Assembly: GCA_902530215.1 (NCBI GenBank)
Contig: CABZZR010000003.1
Span: 1 to 64,000 of the forward strand
From: an uncultured Pelagibacteraceae bacterium
GTDB lineage: Bacteria > Pseudomonadota > Alphaproteobacteria > Pelagibacterales > Pelagibacteraceae
Length of the DNA stretch: 64,000 nucleotides
Direction: 5' to 3'
The translations under genes were made by a program, and so were the position numbers. The notes beneath the pieces are model-generated. The model saw nothing but the letters and a program-made list of their open reading frames with translations, did no database searches and was not told the origin of the DNA. Positions 45,590 to 53,463 of the stretch are shown one piece after another; positions within the stretch are counted from its first letter, which is position 1, and every line of letters starts with the position of its first letter.

Positions 45590-46465
45590 ATGACAAAAAA
45601 CAAACTTGCAATTATAGGTGGTAGCGGCCTTTATGATGTTGAAGAGTTTAAAGAACGTGAGTTTTTAAAGGTTAACACGCCATGGGGAAAACCGTCCGAC
45701 GAAATTTTAAAAATAAATTATAAAAGCAAAGAAGTTTGTTTTCTTCCAAGACATGGACGAGGACATTTTATTTCACCATCAAAGATTAATTTTAGAGCAA
45801 ATATAAATGCTCTTAAACAGCTTGGCGTTACAGATATCGTTTCTGTATCAGCCGTTGGTTCACTAAAAGAAAATTTACCACCAGGCAAGTTTGTAATTGT
45901 AGATCAATTTATCGATAGAACTTTTGTAAGAAGCAAAACTTTTTTTGACGATGAAATAGTTGCCCATGTATCAATGGCTCATCCGACATCAAATGGTTTA
46001 ATGAATGCCTGCGAAGAAGCAATAAAAAAGGAGGGCATTGAATACCAAAGAGGAGGAACTTATGTTGTGATGGAAGGTCCTCAATTTTCAACATTAGCAG
46101 AGTCAAATTTATATAGATCATGGAAAGCTGATGTTATTGGTATGACAAACATGCCAGAAGCAAAATTAGCCAGAGAAGCAGAAATAAGATACGCATCAGT
46201 TTCAATGGTAACAGACTATGACTGTTGGCATCCAGATCATGAAAATGTTGATGTTCAACAAGTAATAAAAGTTCTTTTGGGCAATGCTGCAAAAGCTAAA
46301 AATATGATTAAAAATCTTATCGATAATTTCGAAAAACATATTGATCCAAAAGATCCTACAAATAATTGTTTAGATGTTGCAATTATTACAGCTCCAGAAA
46401 AAAGAACTCAAAAAACAAAAGATAAATTAAAAACAGTAGCAGGAAGAGTTCTTCTAAAGAAATGA
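45590..46465 (+). CDS. mtnP: S-methyl-5'-thioadenosine phosphorylase
   Basis: Phosphorolyses methylthioadenosine to adenine and 5-methylthioribose 1-phosphate, 291 residues. Family motifs are LAIIGGSGLYDVEEF, FLPRHGRGHFISPSKINFRANI, VSVSAVGSL-type SVSAVGSLKENLPPG, YVVMEGPQFSTLAES, VIGMTNMPEAKLAREAEI and VTDYDCWHP. GMTNMPEAKLARE marks MTA phosphorylase and separates it from purine nucleoside phosphorylases with GMS. It overlaps mtnA by 4 bases. Its substrate is the by-product of the SpeD-SpeE fusion encoded at 51461-52504. Confidence 0.95.
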   Translation: MTKNKLAIIGGSGLYDVEEFKEREFLKVNTPWGKPSDEILKINYKSKEVCFLPRHGRGHFISPSKINFRANINALKQLGVTDIVSVSAVGSLKENLPPGKFVIVDQFIDRTFVRSKTFFDDEIVAHVSMAHPTSNGLMNACEEAIKKEGIEYQRGGTYVVMEGPQFSTLAESNLYRSWKADVIGMTNMPEAKLAREAEIRYASVSMVTDYDCWHPDHENVDVQQVIKVLLGNAAKAKNMIKNLIDNFEKHIDPKDPTNNCLDVAIITAPEKRTQKTKDKLKTVAGRVLLKK

Positions 46466-47538
46466 AAATAGAGGGAAAAGAATATCGTACAATTTGGTTT
46501 GATGAAAAAAATCAAACTGTAAAAATTATTGATCAAACAAAACTTCCTCATCAATTTATAATTAAAGATCTAAAAACAGTAAAAGATGCAATTAATGCTA
46601 TAAAAGTTATGGAGGTTAGGGGAGCACCATTAATAGGCGGAACCGCTGCTTACGGTATTGTTCTAGCTATTATGGAAAAAAATGATCTTAATTTTATTAA
46701 GAAAAGTGCAGAGGAATTAATTCAATCAAGGCCAACAGCAATTAATCTAAAATGGGCAGTTGATCGAATGATGAAGAAATTATCAGGAGTTAATAATAAT
46801 GAATTATTAAAAGTAGCTTTAGACGAAGCAAAAACAATTTGTGAAGAAGATGTTAAGTTTTGTGAAAATATTGGGTTAAATGGATTAAAAATTATTGAAG
46901 AAATTTATAAAAAGAAGAAAGATAAAGTGAATATTTTAACCCATTGTAACGCAGGATGGCTTGCAACAATTAATTGGGGAACTGCTACATCTCCAATTTA
47001 TCATGCACATAAAAAAGGAATTCCAGTTCATGTTTGGGTTGATGAGACAAGACCAAGGAATCAAGGAGCTAATTTAACTTCATACGAATTAAATGAAGAA
47101 AAAATCTCTAATACAATTATAGCAGATAATACGGGCGGAATATTAATGCAAAGAGGTGAAGTAGATCTGTGCATTGTTGGAACTGATAGAACTCTATCTA
47201 CAGGAGATGTTTGTAATAAAATTGGTACTTATTTAAAAGCTTTAGCTGCACATGATAACAATGTTCCTTTTTACGTAGCGCTACCAAGCTCAACTATAGA
47301 TTGGGATATAAAAAATTTTAAAGATATCCCCATCGAAGAAAGAAACCCAGAGGAATTAACTCATGTTGAAGGTATAGATAAAGACAAGAAGTTAAAAAAA
47401 ATATTAATTTATCCACAGAAAAGTAAAGCAATGAACCTAGCTTTTGATGTCACGCCTGCTAAATATGTAACAGGTTTAATAACTGAAAAAGGTATTTGCG
47501 AAGCATCAGAAAAAGGATTGAAAGGATTATTTAAATGA
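46462..47538 (+). CDS. mtnA: S-methyl-5-thioribose-1-phosphate isomerase
   Basis: Isomerises methylthioribose 1-phosphate to methylthioribulose 1-phosphate, 358 residues. The eIF2B-like fold shows VMEVRGAPLIGGTAAYG, RPTAINLKWAVDRM, the catalytic cysteine in THCNAGWLATINWGTATSPIY, VWVDETRPRNQGA, the catalytic Asp in CIVGTDRTLSTGDVCNKIGTY, and ERNPEELTH. It is coupled to mtnP by a 4-base overlap. No mtnB, mtnC, mtnD or mtnE follows; instead an aldolase/dehydrogenase fusion is encoded nearby. The last 31 codons are repeated at 48664-48755. Confidence 0.95.
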   Translation: MKIEGKEYRTIWFDEKNQTVKIIDQTKLPHQFIIKDLKTVKDAINAIKVMEVRGAPLIGGTAAYGIVLAIMEKNDLNFIKKSAEELIQSRPTAINLKWAVDRMMKKLSGVNNNELLKVALDEAKTICEEDVKFCENIGLNGLKIIEEIYKKKKDKVNILTHCNAGWLATINWGTATSPIYHAHKKGIPVHVWVDETRPRNQGANLTSYELNEEKISNTIIADNTGGILMQRGEVDLCIVGTDRTLSTGDVCNKIGTYLKALAAHDNNVPFYVALPSSTIDWDIKNFKDIPIEERNPEELTHVEGIDKDKKLKKILIYPQKSKAMNLAFDVTPAKYVTGLITEKGICEASEKGLKGLFK

Positions 47539-47546
47539 AAAAAATA
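47446..47546 (+). repeat. Direct repeat copy 1 (mtnA 3' end plus next start)
   Basis: This 101-base segment covers the last 31 codons of mtnA including the TGA and the first four codons of the hydrolase gene. It recurs at 48664-48764, 1218 bases downstream. The two copies differ at only two positions, the sixth and ninth bases (GTC/GTA and ACG/ACA), and both changes are synonymous in mtnA. The last 92 bases are identical. Confidence 0.97.
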
Positions 47547-48665
47547 CTATTAGTCTTATTTGCAGTTTTATTTTCAACTAGCCTATTAGCTCATTCACCT
47601 CCAAATTTTGATTCTAAAAAAAACTGTAGGAAAAAACATTCAATGCTCCAAGGAATTGCTAAATTGAAAGGTTATTCAGGCGGTGAAATAATAAAATTTA
47701 ATTCATACACTGGATTTGACCAAAGAACAGTTTTGATAGATGGTCATTTGAATAATCCTATTGAAATTACTGGATATCTTCGATTGCCAGAGGGAACAGG
47801 CAAAGTTCCTATAGTAATTTATACTCACAGTAGTGGAGGACCTGGAGATTATGTTTGGGATGACTTTGTATATCATGCTGCACAAAATCTTTTGAAAGAA
47901 GGTATAGGTGTAATGTATATAGATAATTTTTGTCCAAGAGGCGCCAGATCTACCTGGAGAGATCAATCTAAAGTTCCTCTAATAAATGGAGCAATTGATG
48001 CACTCATGGCTTTAAAAGTTTTACAATCTCATCCTAGATCTAACAGGAAATTTGGAACAACTGGCCACTCAAGAGGTGGAACTAATTCATTTTTTGTATC
48101 GGATGTTAAACTTACATCGAAGTTCCTTGATGGCACAAAAGGTTTTGATGCGATTTTACCGGAAGCAGCAGAATGTAGAATGGCTGGTTTTTTTGCTAAG
48201 CCAGAATTAACATCTAACACAACAATGCTTGTAGTACATGGAGGTGCAGATGATTACACTTTGGCTAAGTTTTGCAAAGAACATGCCGAGAGAATTAAAG
48301 CTCCACCAGGAAAAGTAAAAATTGATATTAAAGAAGGATGGTACCATGTATGGCATGCAGGTAAAAAACCTTGGAGAGAAAAAAGGGCAATGACTCTTCA
48401 TGACTGTCCTGATTTTTATGTTGATAACGATGGTCGATTTACTAACCCGACGTGGGTTGAGTGGATGGTGAATAAACACAAAAAATACGCTTCAGAAGAT
48501 GCATTTTATGAAGCTGCGCAAGAAAATCCAAGTAAAGCCTGGAAAACTGGTTTTAAAATTATGAAAAAAGAAAAATGTATTTCCAAAGGAGTTACGATTG
48601 GTGGAGATAATATGGATGTTTATATGCCTCAGTTCATTAACTTCTTCAAAGAAAATTTATTATGA
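47535..48665 (+). CDS. Secreted alpha/beta hydrolase, dienelactone hydrolase-like
   Basis: Exported hydrolase of 376 residues. The signal peptide KKILLVLFAVLFSTSLLAH is followed by the hydrolase fold: IVIYTHSSGGPGDYVWD (oxyanion region), the nucleophile elbow GTTGHSRGGT, VVHGGADDYTLAKFC (likely acid) and a His in WYHVWHAG. The substrate is unknown; dienelactone-type hydrolases act on esters or lactones. The gene lies between mtnA and the flavodoxin-fold gene and is bounded by a 101-base direct repeat, so it was probably added here by recombination. Its stop codon overlaps the second repeat by two bases. Confidence 0.82.
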   Translation: MKKILLVLFAVLFSTSLLAHSPPNFDSKKNCRKKHSMLQGIAKLKGYSGGEIIKFNSYTGFDQRTVLIDGHLNNPIEITGYLRLPEGTGKVPIVIYTHSSGGPGDYVWDDFVYHAAQNLLKEGIGVMYIDNFCPRGARSTWRDQSKVPLINGAIDALMALKVLQSHPRSNRKFGTTGHSRGGTNSFFVSDVKLTSKFLDGTKGFDAILPEAAECRMAGFFAKPELTSNTTMLVVHGGADDYTLAKFCKEHAERIKAPPGKVKIDIKEGWYHVWHAGKKPWREKRAMTLHDCPDFYVDNDGRFTNPTWVEWMVNKHKKYASEDAFYEAAQENPSKAWKTGFKIMKKEKCISKGVTIGGDNMDVYMPQFINFFKENLL

Positions 48666-48764
48666 TGTAACACCTGCTAAATATGTAACAGGTTTAATAA
48701 CTGAAAAAGGTATTTGCGAAGCATCAGAAAAAGGATTGAAAGGATTATTTAAATGAAAAAAATA
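48664..48764 (+). repeat. Direct repeat copy 2 (orphan mtnA 3' end plus next start)
   Basis: Second copy of the 101-base repeat at 47446-47546. It keeps an intact reading frame for the last 30 residues of MtnA (DVTPAKYVTG to KGLKGLFK) and its TGA, but has no upstream mtnA sequence, because it is fused to the hydrolase stop codon. It also supplies the start region (ATGAAAAAAATA) of the flavodoxin-fold gene. The remnant marks where mtnA once joined this downstream gene. Confidence 0.97.
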
Positions 48765-49322
48765 TTTATTATTTATGGTCACTATGATGATAAATCATTT
48801 AACGCGGCAATTAAAAATACCTTTATTCAAACTGCAAAAGAAAATGGACATAAAGTAGATTGTGTTGATCTTTACAAAGAAAAATTTGACCCTGTTTTTG
48901 CTGGCGAAGAACCAGGAAAAGATGTTCTTGATCACCGTAAAAGAATAAGTGATTCAGACATTATTGTTTTAATTGCCCCAATTTGGAATTTTAGGATGCC
49001 AGCTATAGTAGAAGGTTGGATTGATAAAGTCTTAGCCCCACCATGGGCCTTTACATTTAAAAGATTATTTGGAAATTATGGATATCCACAAGGAAATCTC
49101 AAAGATAAAAAAGCTATTATATTTTGTACTTATGGTTCACCAAGGTTAGCAGTCACAACTTTTTTTTTAAATTTACCTATTAGAAGACTAAAACGTGGAG
49201 TATTTCATATTTGTGGTATTACAAATATTTTGTATAGAAGATATTTTGCTGTTCCATTTGTTACTGAAAGTGAGAGAAAAGAGTTTCTAGAAGATGTTAA
49301 AAAAACAGTTATAAATTTATAA
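48753..49322 (+). CDS. NAD(P)H:quinone oxidoreductase-like flavodoxin-fold protein
   Basis: Flavodoxin-fold protein of the NQO1/MdaB/KefF type, 189 residues. KIFIIYGHYDDKSFNAAIK is the FMN/FAD phosphate-binding start, and VLIAPIWNFRMPAIVEGWIDKVLAPPWAF matches the conserved PxWxFxMPAxLKGWIDRV block. Such enzymes do two-electron reduction of quinones or other electrophiles. It was probably the direct downstream neighbour of mtnA before the hydrolase insertion. It ends one base before the convergent aldolase/dehydrogenase gene. Confidence 0.82.
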   Translation: MKKIFIIYGHYDDKSFNAAIKNTFIQTAKENGHKVDCVDLYKEKFDPVFAGEEPGKDVLDHRKRISDSDIIVLIAPIWNFRMPAIVEGWIDKVLAPPWAFTFKRLFGNYGYPQGNLKDKKAIIFCTYGSPRLAVTTFFLNLPIRRLKRGVFHICGITNILYRRYFAVPFVTESERKEFLEDVKKTVINL

Positions 49323-49323
49323 T

Positions 49324-51357
49324 TTATCTTAAAGAAGCAGCTATATTGCCACCATCAACGGTAAGTACTGCTCCAGTTGTTTTTTTTGAAGTAGCTAAAT
49401 GCAGAAAAGCTTTTGCTACGTCATCTGCCTTAACTTCATTTAATAACAAATTTCCTTTCATGTAATTTTCTGTACTTATAGCTCTCGCTTTAGCTCTTAC
49501 TTTAATCATTTTATCAGTCATCAAGCCACTTTTAATTCTGTCAGCATTAATTCCATTAGATCTAATTCCATACGATCCATAATCAAGAGCATATTGTTTG
49601 CATAGGCTAAGTAATGCAGATTTTGGTAGACCATAAGGACCAAAGTTTTTACCAGGATTTACTGATTGCTTTGAAATATTAAAAAGCAAACATCCATTAA
49701 TATTTTGCTTTTTCATTATTTTTACTGCTTCGGATGCGCAATTTTGATGTGAGAAGAAATTAACTTCAAAACTTTTTCTAAGTAACTCATCGCTAACTTC
49801 AGCAATTTGGCCGCCGGGAGCAATTCCAGCGTTAGATATCAAAATATCAATTCCTCCAAACTTTTCACAAATTAGTTTAAAAGCATTTCTTACGCTATTT
49901 TTTTTAGTAACATCACAATAAATACAAAGTTCCTTAATTCTTGATTGTATTTCTTTTAAGCGTTTTAAATTATTATCAAGCAAAACAACTTCAGCGCCAT
50001 AACTTTTAAACGTCTTATATGTTTCAAAACCTATTGTTCCTGTGCTTCCTGTAATTACAACTACATTTCCTTCTAATAATTTTTTCTTCTTTTTAATTTT
50101 TGCCTGCTCCAAAGACCAATATTCAACATCAAAAAGATCTTTTTCAGGGATAAATTTATAAGTAGAAGTTTCTTCTACAGAGGAAATGACTCTAGCGTTA
50201 GTTTCAGTAAGATCACCAGCAATTTGTGCAGCATTTAAATCTTTTCCAACACTGAATAGTCCAACATTTTGAACTAAAACTACTCTAGGAGCTGTATCAA
50301 GCATTACTTTTCGTTCCTTAACCTTTTTCTTATTAATATTAAAATAATTTATGTATTTTTTTCTATAATTAAGAAAAGCTTTTTCTGCGTTTTTTTTAAA
50401 ATCTTCAATGGTAGAATTTTTTTTGGGCGTAATTATTAATGGAAAAGGCTTTACTCGTATAACATGATCAGGCGTAGCTGTACCCTTAGATGAGTATACT
50501 TTGACATTCTTTCCATTTATAAAATATTTTAAATTTTTATTAATTTTATAATTGACTATAAATTTATGTTCTTTGTTTTCAGACAATAAACCTCTAATTA
50601 TTGGAGCTATTTCGTGTGGACTGAATTTAGTAGAAAAACTTTTAATTTGTTTAATTTTTTTAGTTCTAAGTTTTTTTATTGCCTTTTCAGCGATTGAAAC
50701 ATATTTAATCATTAAATCGTAGGATTCTTTACAATCATTTGCGAAGGTAAAGATACCGTGGTTCATTAATATTAAACAATTTATATTTGGGCTTTTTGAA
50801 TAAATTTCGTTTATTTTTTTGGCGAGCATAAAACCTGGCATTACATATGGAACAATACTTACTTTATCTCCAAATATTTTTTTACATAAATTTAAACCTT
50901 CAGGTCTATTGGTAACATTTAAAATCGCATCTGCATGAGTATGGTCTACAAATTTAAATGGAAGAAAAGCGTGTAGAAAAGTTTCAACAGATGGGTTAGG
51001 GGATTTAATGTCAATTAAATTTCTTTTTTGATAATTGACCATATCTTCATCAGAAAGATATTTTTTATTTTTAAGTGTTAATAAGGGATTTAATTTTACA
51101 GCTGGAAGACCGGCTGGCTCTATATCCGCCATATCCCACCCGCTACCCTTAACACATAAAACATTATAATTTTTACCATCAATATCTTTTATTACTGTTT
51201 TAACAGAAGTATTTCCTCCTCCGTGGAGAACTAATTCCTTATTTCTTCCAAGTAATCTAGTTGTATAAACTCTTAGAGCCAAATCTTCAGAAAAACCAAG
51301 TTTTCTGTACTTATTTATATACTCCTGTGCAGTTTTTTTTGACCAATTATTTTTCAA
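49324..51357 (-). CDS. Bifunctional class II aldolase / short-chain dehydrogenase
   Basis: Fusion of 677 residues. The N-terminal class II aldolase domain (about 1-300) has the zinc ligands in HTHAD (139-143) and the later MNHG (198-201). The C-terminal SDR domain (about 425-677) has the NAD(P) motif TGSTGTIG (436-443), NAGIAPGG and the catalytic YGLPK (Tyr575, Lys579). The architecture is that of rhamnulose-1-phosphate aldolase/alcohol dehydrogenase. No rhamnose genes are nearby; mtnA, mtnP and speDE are. I infer cleavage of 5-methylthioribulose 1-phosphate to DHAP and methylthioacetaldehyde, with the SDR domain reducing or oxidising the aldehyde. The family call is firm and the substrate is inference. 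Confidence 0.85.
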   Translation of the reverse strand: MKNNWSKKTAQEYINKYRKLGFSEDLALRVYTTRLLGRNKELVLHGGGNTSVKTVIKDIDGKNYNVLCVKGSGWDMADIEPAGLPAVKLNPLLTLKNKKYLSDEDMVNYQKRNLIDIKSPNPSVETFLHAFLPFKFVDHTHADAILNVTNRPEGLNLCKKIFGDKVSIVPYVMPGFMLAKKINEIYSKSPNINCLILMNHGIFTFANDCKESYDLMIKYVSIAEKAIKKLRTKKIKQIKSFSTKFSPHEIAPIIRGLLSENKEHKFIVNYKINKNLKYFINGKNVKVYSSKGTATPDHVIRVKPFPLIITPKKNSTIEDFKKNAEKAFLNYRKKYINYFNINKKKVKERKVMLDTAPRVVLVQNVGLFSVGKDLNAAQIAGDLTETNARVISSVEETSTYKFIPEKDLFDVEYWSLEQAKIKKKKKLLEGNVVVITGSTGTIGFETYKTFKSYGAEVVLLDNNLKRLKEIQSRIKELCIYCDVTKKNSVRNAFKLICEKFGGIDILISNAGIAPGGQIAEVSDELLRKSFEVNFFSHQNCASEAVKIMKKQNINGCLLFNISKQSVNPGKNFGPYGLPKSALLSLCKQYALDYGSYGIRSNGINADRIKSGLMTDKMIKVRAKARAISTENYMKGNLLLNEVKADDVAKAFLHLATSKKTTGAVLTVDGGNIAASLR

Positions 51358-51460
51358 AATATAACTCCATTTTAATTTCTCCTTTGTATTTTTTAGTTGT
51401 TATAAAAAAAAATAACAAGTATAAAAAAATATAAAAGAATCACTAGCGGGGGATAAATTG

Positions 51461-52504
51461 ATGAAAAAGGTCGGAGAACATATAACTTTAGATTTTTTAG
51501 GCGTCCCAAGCGACTATACCGCTGAATTTTACAATAAAATTATTTATAAAATTGCTAAAAAGGCAAAAGTTGAAATACTTAATGTGGCAGAACATCAATT
51601 CAAACCACAAGGTTTTACTTTAGTTGCTTTACTTGCGGAAAGTCATATGAGTTTTCACACTTTCCCAGAAAAAGGTATAATAAGCTTTGACTTTTTTACT
51701 TGTGCAAAAATTTCGCCGTCAGTTGCTCTAGAAATACTTAAAAAAGAAATTAAACATAAAAGGATTGTCACAAGAAACTTTGATCGTAGTAGCGTAAGTT
51801 TATATGATGATATATACAGTACGCCAGGACAAAAAAAATATTACGTCGTAAATGATGTGTTAGAAAACTTTACTTCAAAAGTTGGTCAACATATTGAAAT
51901 TTTAAAATTGGAACAATTTGGAAATGCACTATTTATTGATGGTGAGTTACAAGTAGCAGAAAAAGATGAAAAAAAATATAGCGGAATGTTTGTAAACTCA
52001 GCGTTTAGTTTAAGTAACGCAAACTCTAATGCGGCAATTATTGGAGGTGGCGACGGTGGCGTAGCAAGAGAATGCGTATCAAAAGGATTCAATATAATAG
52101 ACTGGTATGAATTAGACCCTGAAGTTGTTAAAGCGTGCTACGATTATCTTCCGAAGATTTCTCAAAAAGTTAAGGGCAGCAATAGCATAAAGTGTCATTG
52201 GGGAGATGCTTTCGAAAGTATAAAAAATGTAGAGAACTCAAAATATGATAAAATTTTTGTTGATTTAAATGACGATCAATATTGCATCGATTTAGCAGCC
52301 AAGAATATGAAAGGTTTAAAAAGAATATTAAAGCCAGGTGGAGTAATTACCGCTCAAGTTGGGTGCCAAGACAAAAAACCGAAACAAGTTGATAATTGGC
52401 TAAAAGTACTTTCAAAAAATTTTGGAAATTCAAAACTAGATGCAGTTTATATTCCAAGCTTTGATTGTCGTTGGAATTTTGCTTCATCAATAATGAATAC
52501 TTAA
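51461..52504 (+). CDS. Fused S-adenosylmethionine decarboxylase / aminopropyltransferase (SpeD-SpeE)
   Basis: Two enzymes of spermidine synthesis in one chain of 347 residues. Residues 1-110 are a prokaryotic AdoMet decarboxylase with the self-processing Ser61 in ESHMSFHTFPE, plus His66 and Cys81 (FFTC). Residues about 112-347 are an aminopropyltransferase with FIDGELQVAEKDE, the AdoMet-binding GGGDGG (195-200) and FVDLNDD. The usual YHE of spermidine synthase is YSG here, so the acceptor amine may differ. The ATG at 51461 was preferred over TTG at 51458; GGGGG lies about 8 bases upstream. The reaction releases methylthioadenosine, the substrate of the mtnP product nearby. Confidence 0.88.
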   Translation: MKKVGEHITLDFLGVPSDYTAEFYNKIIYKIAKKAKVEILNVAEHQFKPQGFTLVALLAESHMSFHTFPEKGIISFDFFTCAKISPSVALEILKKEIKHKRIVTRNFDRSSVSLYDDIYSTPGQKKYYVVNDVLENFTSKVGQHIEILKLEQFGNALFIDGELQVAEKDEKKYSGMFVNSAFSLSNANSNAAIIGGGDGGVARECVSKGFNIIDWYELDPEVVKACYDYLPKISQKVKGSNSIKCHWGDAFESIKNVENSKYDKIFVDLNDDQYCIDLAAKNMKGLKRILKPGGVITAQVGCQDKKPKQVDNWLKVLSKNFGNSKLDAVYIPSFDCRWNFASSIMNT

Positions 52505-52575
52505 AAATTCAACCATAAACTGTAATAATTTTCCTAGCATAATCTTTATTTTATATTTACTATTATCCATTATTT

Positions 52576-52583
52576 AGGAGGGG
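52576..52583 (+). promoter_or_regulatory. Strong ribosome binding site
   Basis: AGGAGGGG lies 3 bases before the ATG at 52587 (with core GGAG 7 bases away). It is a near-perfect Shine-Dalgarno sequence and stands out in a window where most starts have little or none. It fits high expression of the periplasmic binding protein. Confidence 0.8.
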
Positions 52584-52586
52584 AAT

Positions 52587-53417
52587 ATGAAAAACATATT
52601 TAAATTTATCTTATCTTCTGTTGCAGCGTTGATGCTTTTATTTTCAACAGCTCAATCAGACAGTATTAAGATAGGAACGGAAGGTGCTTACCCGCCATGG
52701 AATGCAAAAGATGAGTCTGGAAAGTTAATCGGTTTTGAAGTTGAGTTAGCAAATTGGCTTTGTATTTATATGAAAGCTGATTGTACTCTTGTTGAACAAG
52801 ACTGGGATGGAATGATACCAGGACTTATTATGAGAAAGTATGATGCTATCATGGCTGGAATGTCAATTACTGGAGAGAGAATGAAAACAATTAATTTTTC
52901 TCAAGGTTATGCTGACGAAGTTGCATCTTTAGCAGTAATGAAAGGTTCATCTCTAGAAGGAATGGATACTCCAAAAGCTATTAATTTATCTATTGGAGGT
53001 TCTGATGTTAAAAAAGCTTTAAAAACTTTAACAGCAGCTTTGGCTGGAAAAACTATTGGAGTTCAAACAGCTACAATTCATCAAAACTTCTTGGAATCTG
53101 GTGACGTAGGAAGTGTAAAAGTAAGAACTTATAAAACTCAAGATGAAGTGAATTTAGATCTAGCAGCTGGAAGAATTGATGCAGCATTAGCTGCAGCTGT
53201 AGCTTTTACTGACTACGCTGAAAAATCTGGAAAACCAGTTGTACTTGTTGGACCAACTTTTTCTGGAGGAGCATTTGGTAATGGTGTTGGAGTAGGTATA
53301 AGAAAAGATGATACCGATCTTTTAAAAAGATTTAATAAAGCCATTAACACTGCGAGAAAAAATGGAAAAATTAGCGAATTAGCCATCAAGTGGTTTGGCT
53401 TTGACGCTTCGATGTAA
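52587..53417 (+). CDS. Amino-acid ABC transporter periplasmic binding protein (family 3)
   Basis: Solute-binding protein of 276 residues. The signal peptide (ILSSVAALMLLFSTAQS) is followed by IKIGTEGAYPPWNAKDESGKLIGFEVELANWLC, the family 3 start (blocks GTEGAYPPW and GFEVELA), then VEQDWDGMIPGLIMRKYDAIMAGMSIT, which resembles lysine/arginine/ornithine and octopine-type binders. GIRKDDTDLLKRFNKAI is near the end. The exact ligand is not evident; a cationic amino acid would fit the polyamine gene upstream. A very strong ribosome binding site precedes it and a stem-loop follows it. Confidence 0.92.
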   Translation: MKNIFKFILSSVAALMLLFSTAQSDSIKIGTEGAYPPWNAKDESGKLIGFEVELANWLCIYMKADCTLVEQDWDGMIPGLIMRKYDAIMAGMSITGERMKTINFSQGYADEVASLAVMKGSSLEGMDTPKAINLSIGGSDVKKALKTLTAALAGKTIGVQTATIHQNFLESGDVGSVKVRTYKTQDEVNLDLAAGRIDAALAAAVAFTDYAEKSGKPVVLVGPTFSGGAFGNGVGVGIRKDDTDLLKRFNKAINTARKNGKISELAIKWFGFDASM

Positions 53418-53430
53418 TAATTTAATTTTT

Positions 53431-53457
53431 AAGGCGGTAGTTTAATTCTATCGCCTT
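53431..53457 (+). promoter_or_regulatory. Intercistronic stem-loop between binding protein and permease genes
   Basis: AAGGCGGTAG and CTATCGCCTT form a 10-bp stem with one G-T pair and a 7-base loop TTTAATT. No T-run follows on the + strand, so it is not a classical intrinsic terminator. In ABC transporter operons a hairpin at this place commonly protects the upstream mRNA from 3' decay, giving more binding protein than permease. It lies 6 bases before the permease start codon, so it may also limit permease translation. Confidence 0.75.
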
Positions 53458-53463
53458 AAACTT

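Noticed and set aside
47446-48764. Hydrolase segment as an insertion sequence or transposon
   Set aside because: No transposase, no terminal inverted repeats and no short target duplication. The flanking repeat is host gene sequence, so homologous recombination explains it better.
51358-51460. SAM or other riboswitch between the aldolase fusion and the SpeD-SpeE fusion
   Set aside because: The 103 bases are almost all A and T with only one G-run near the start codon. I could not build a conserved SAM-II or SAM-V core.
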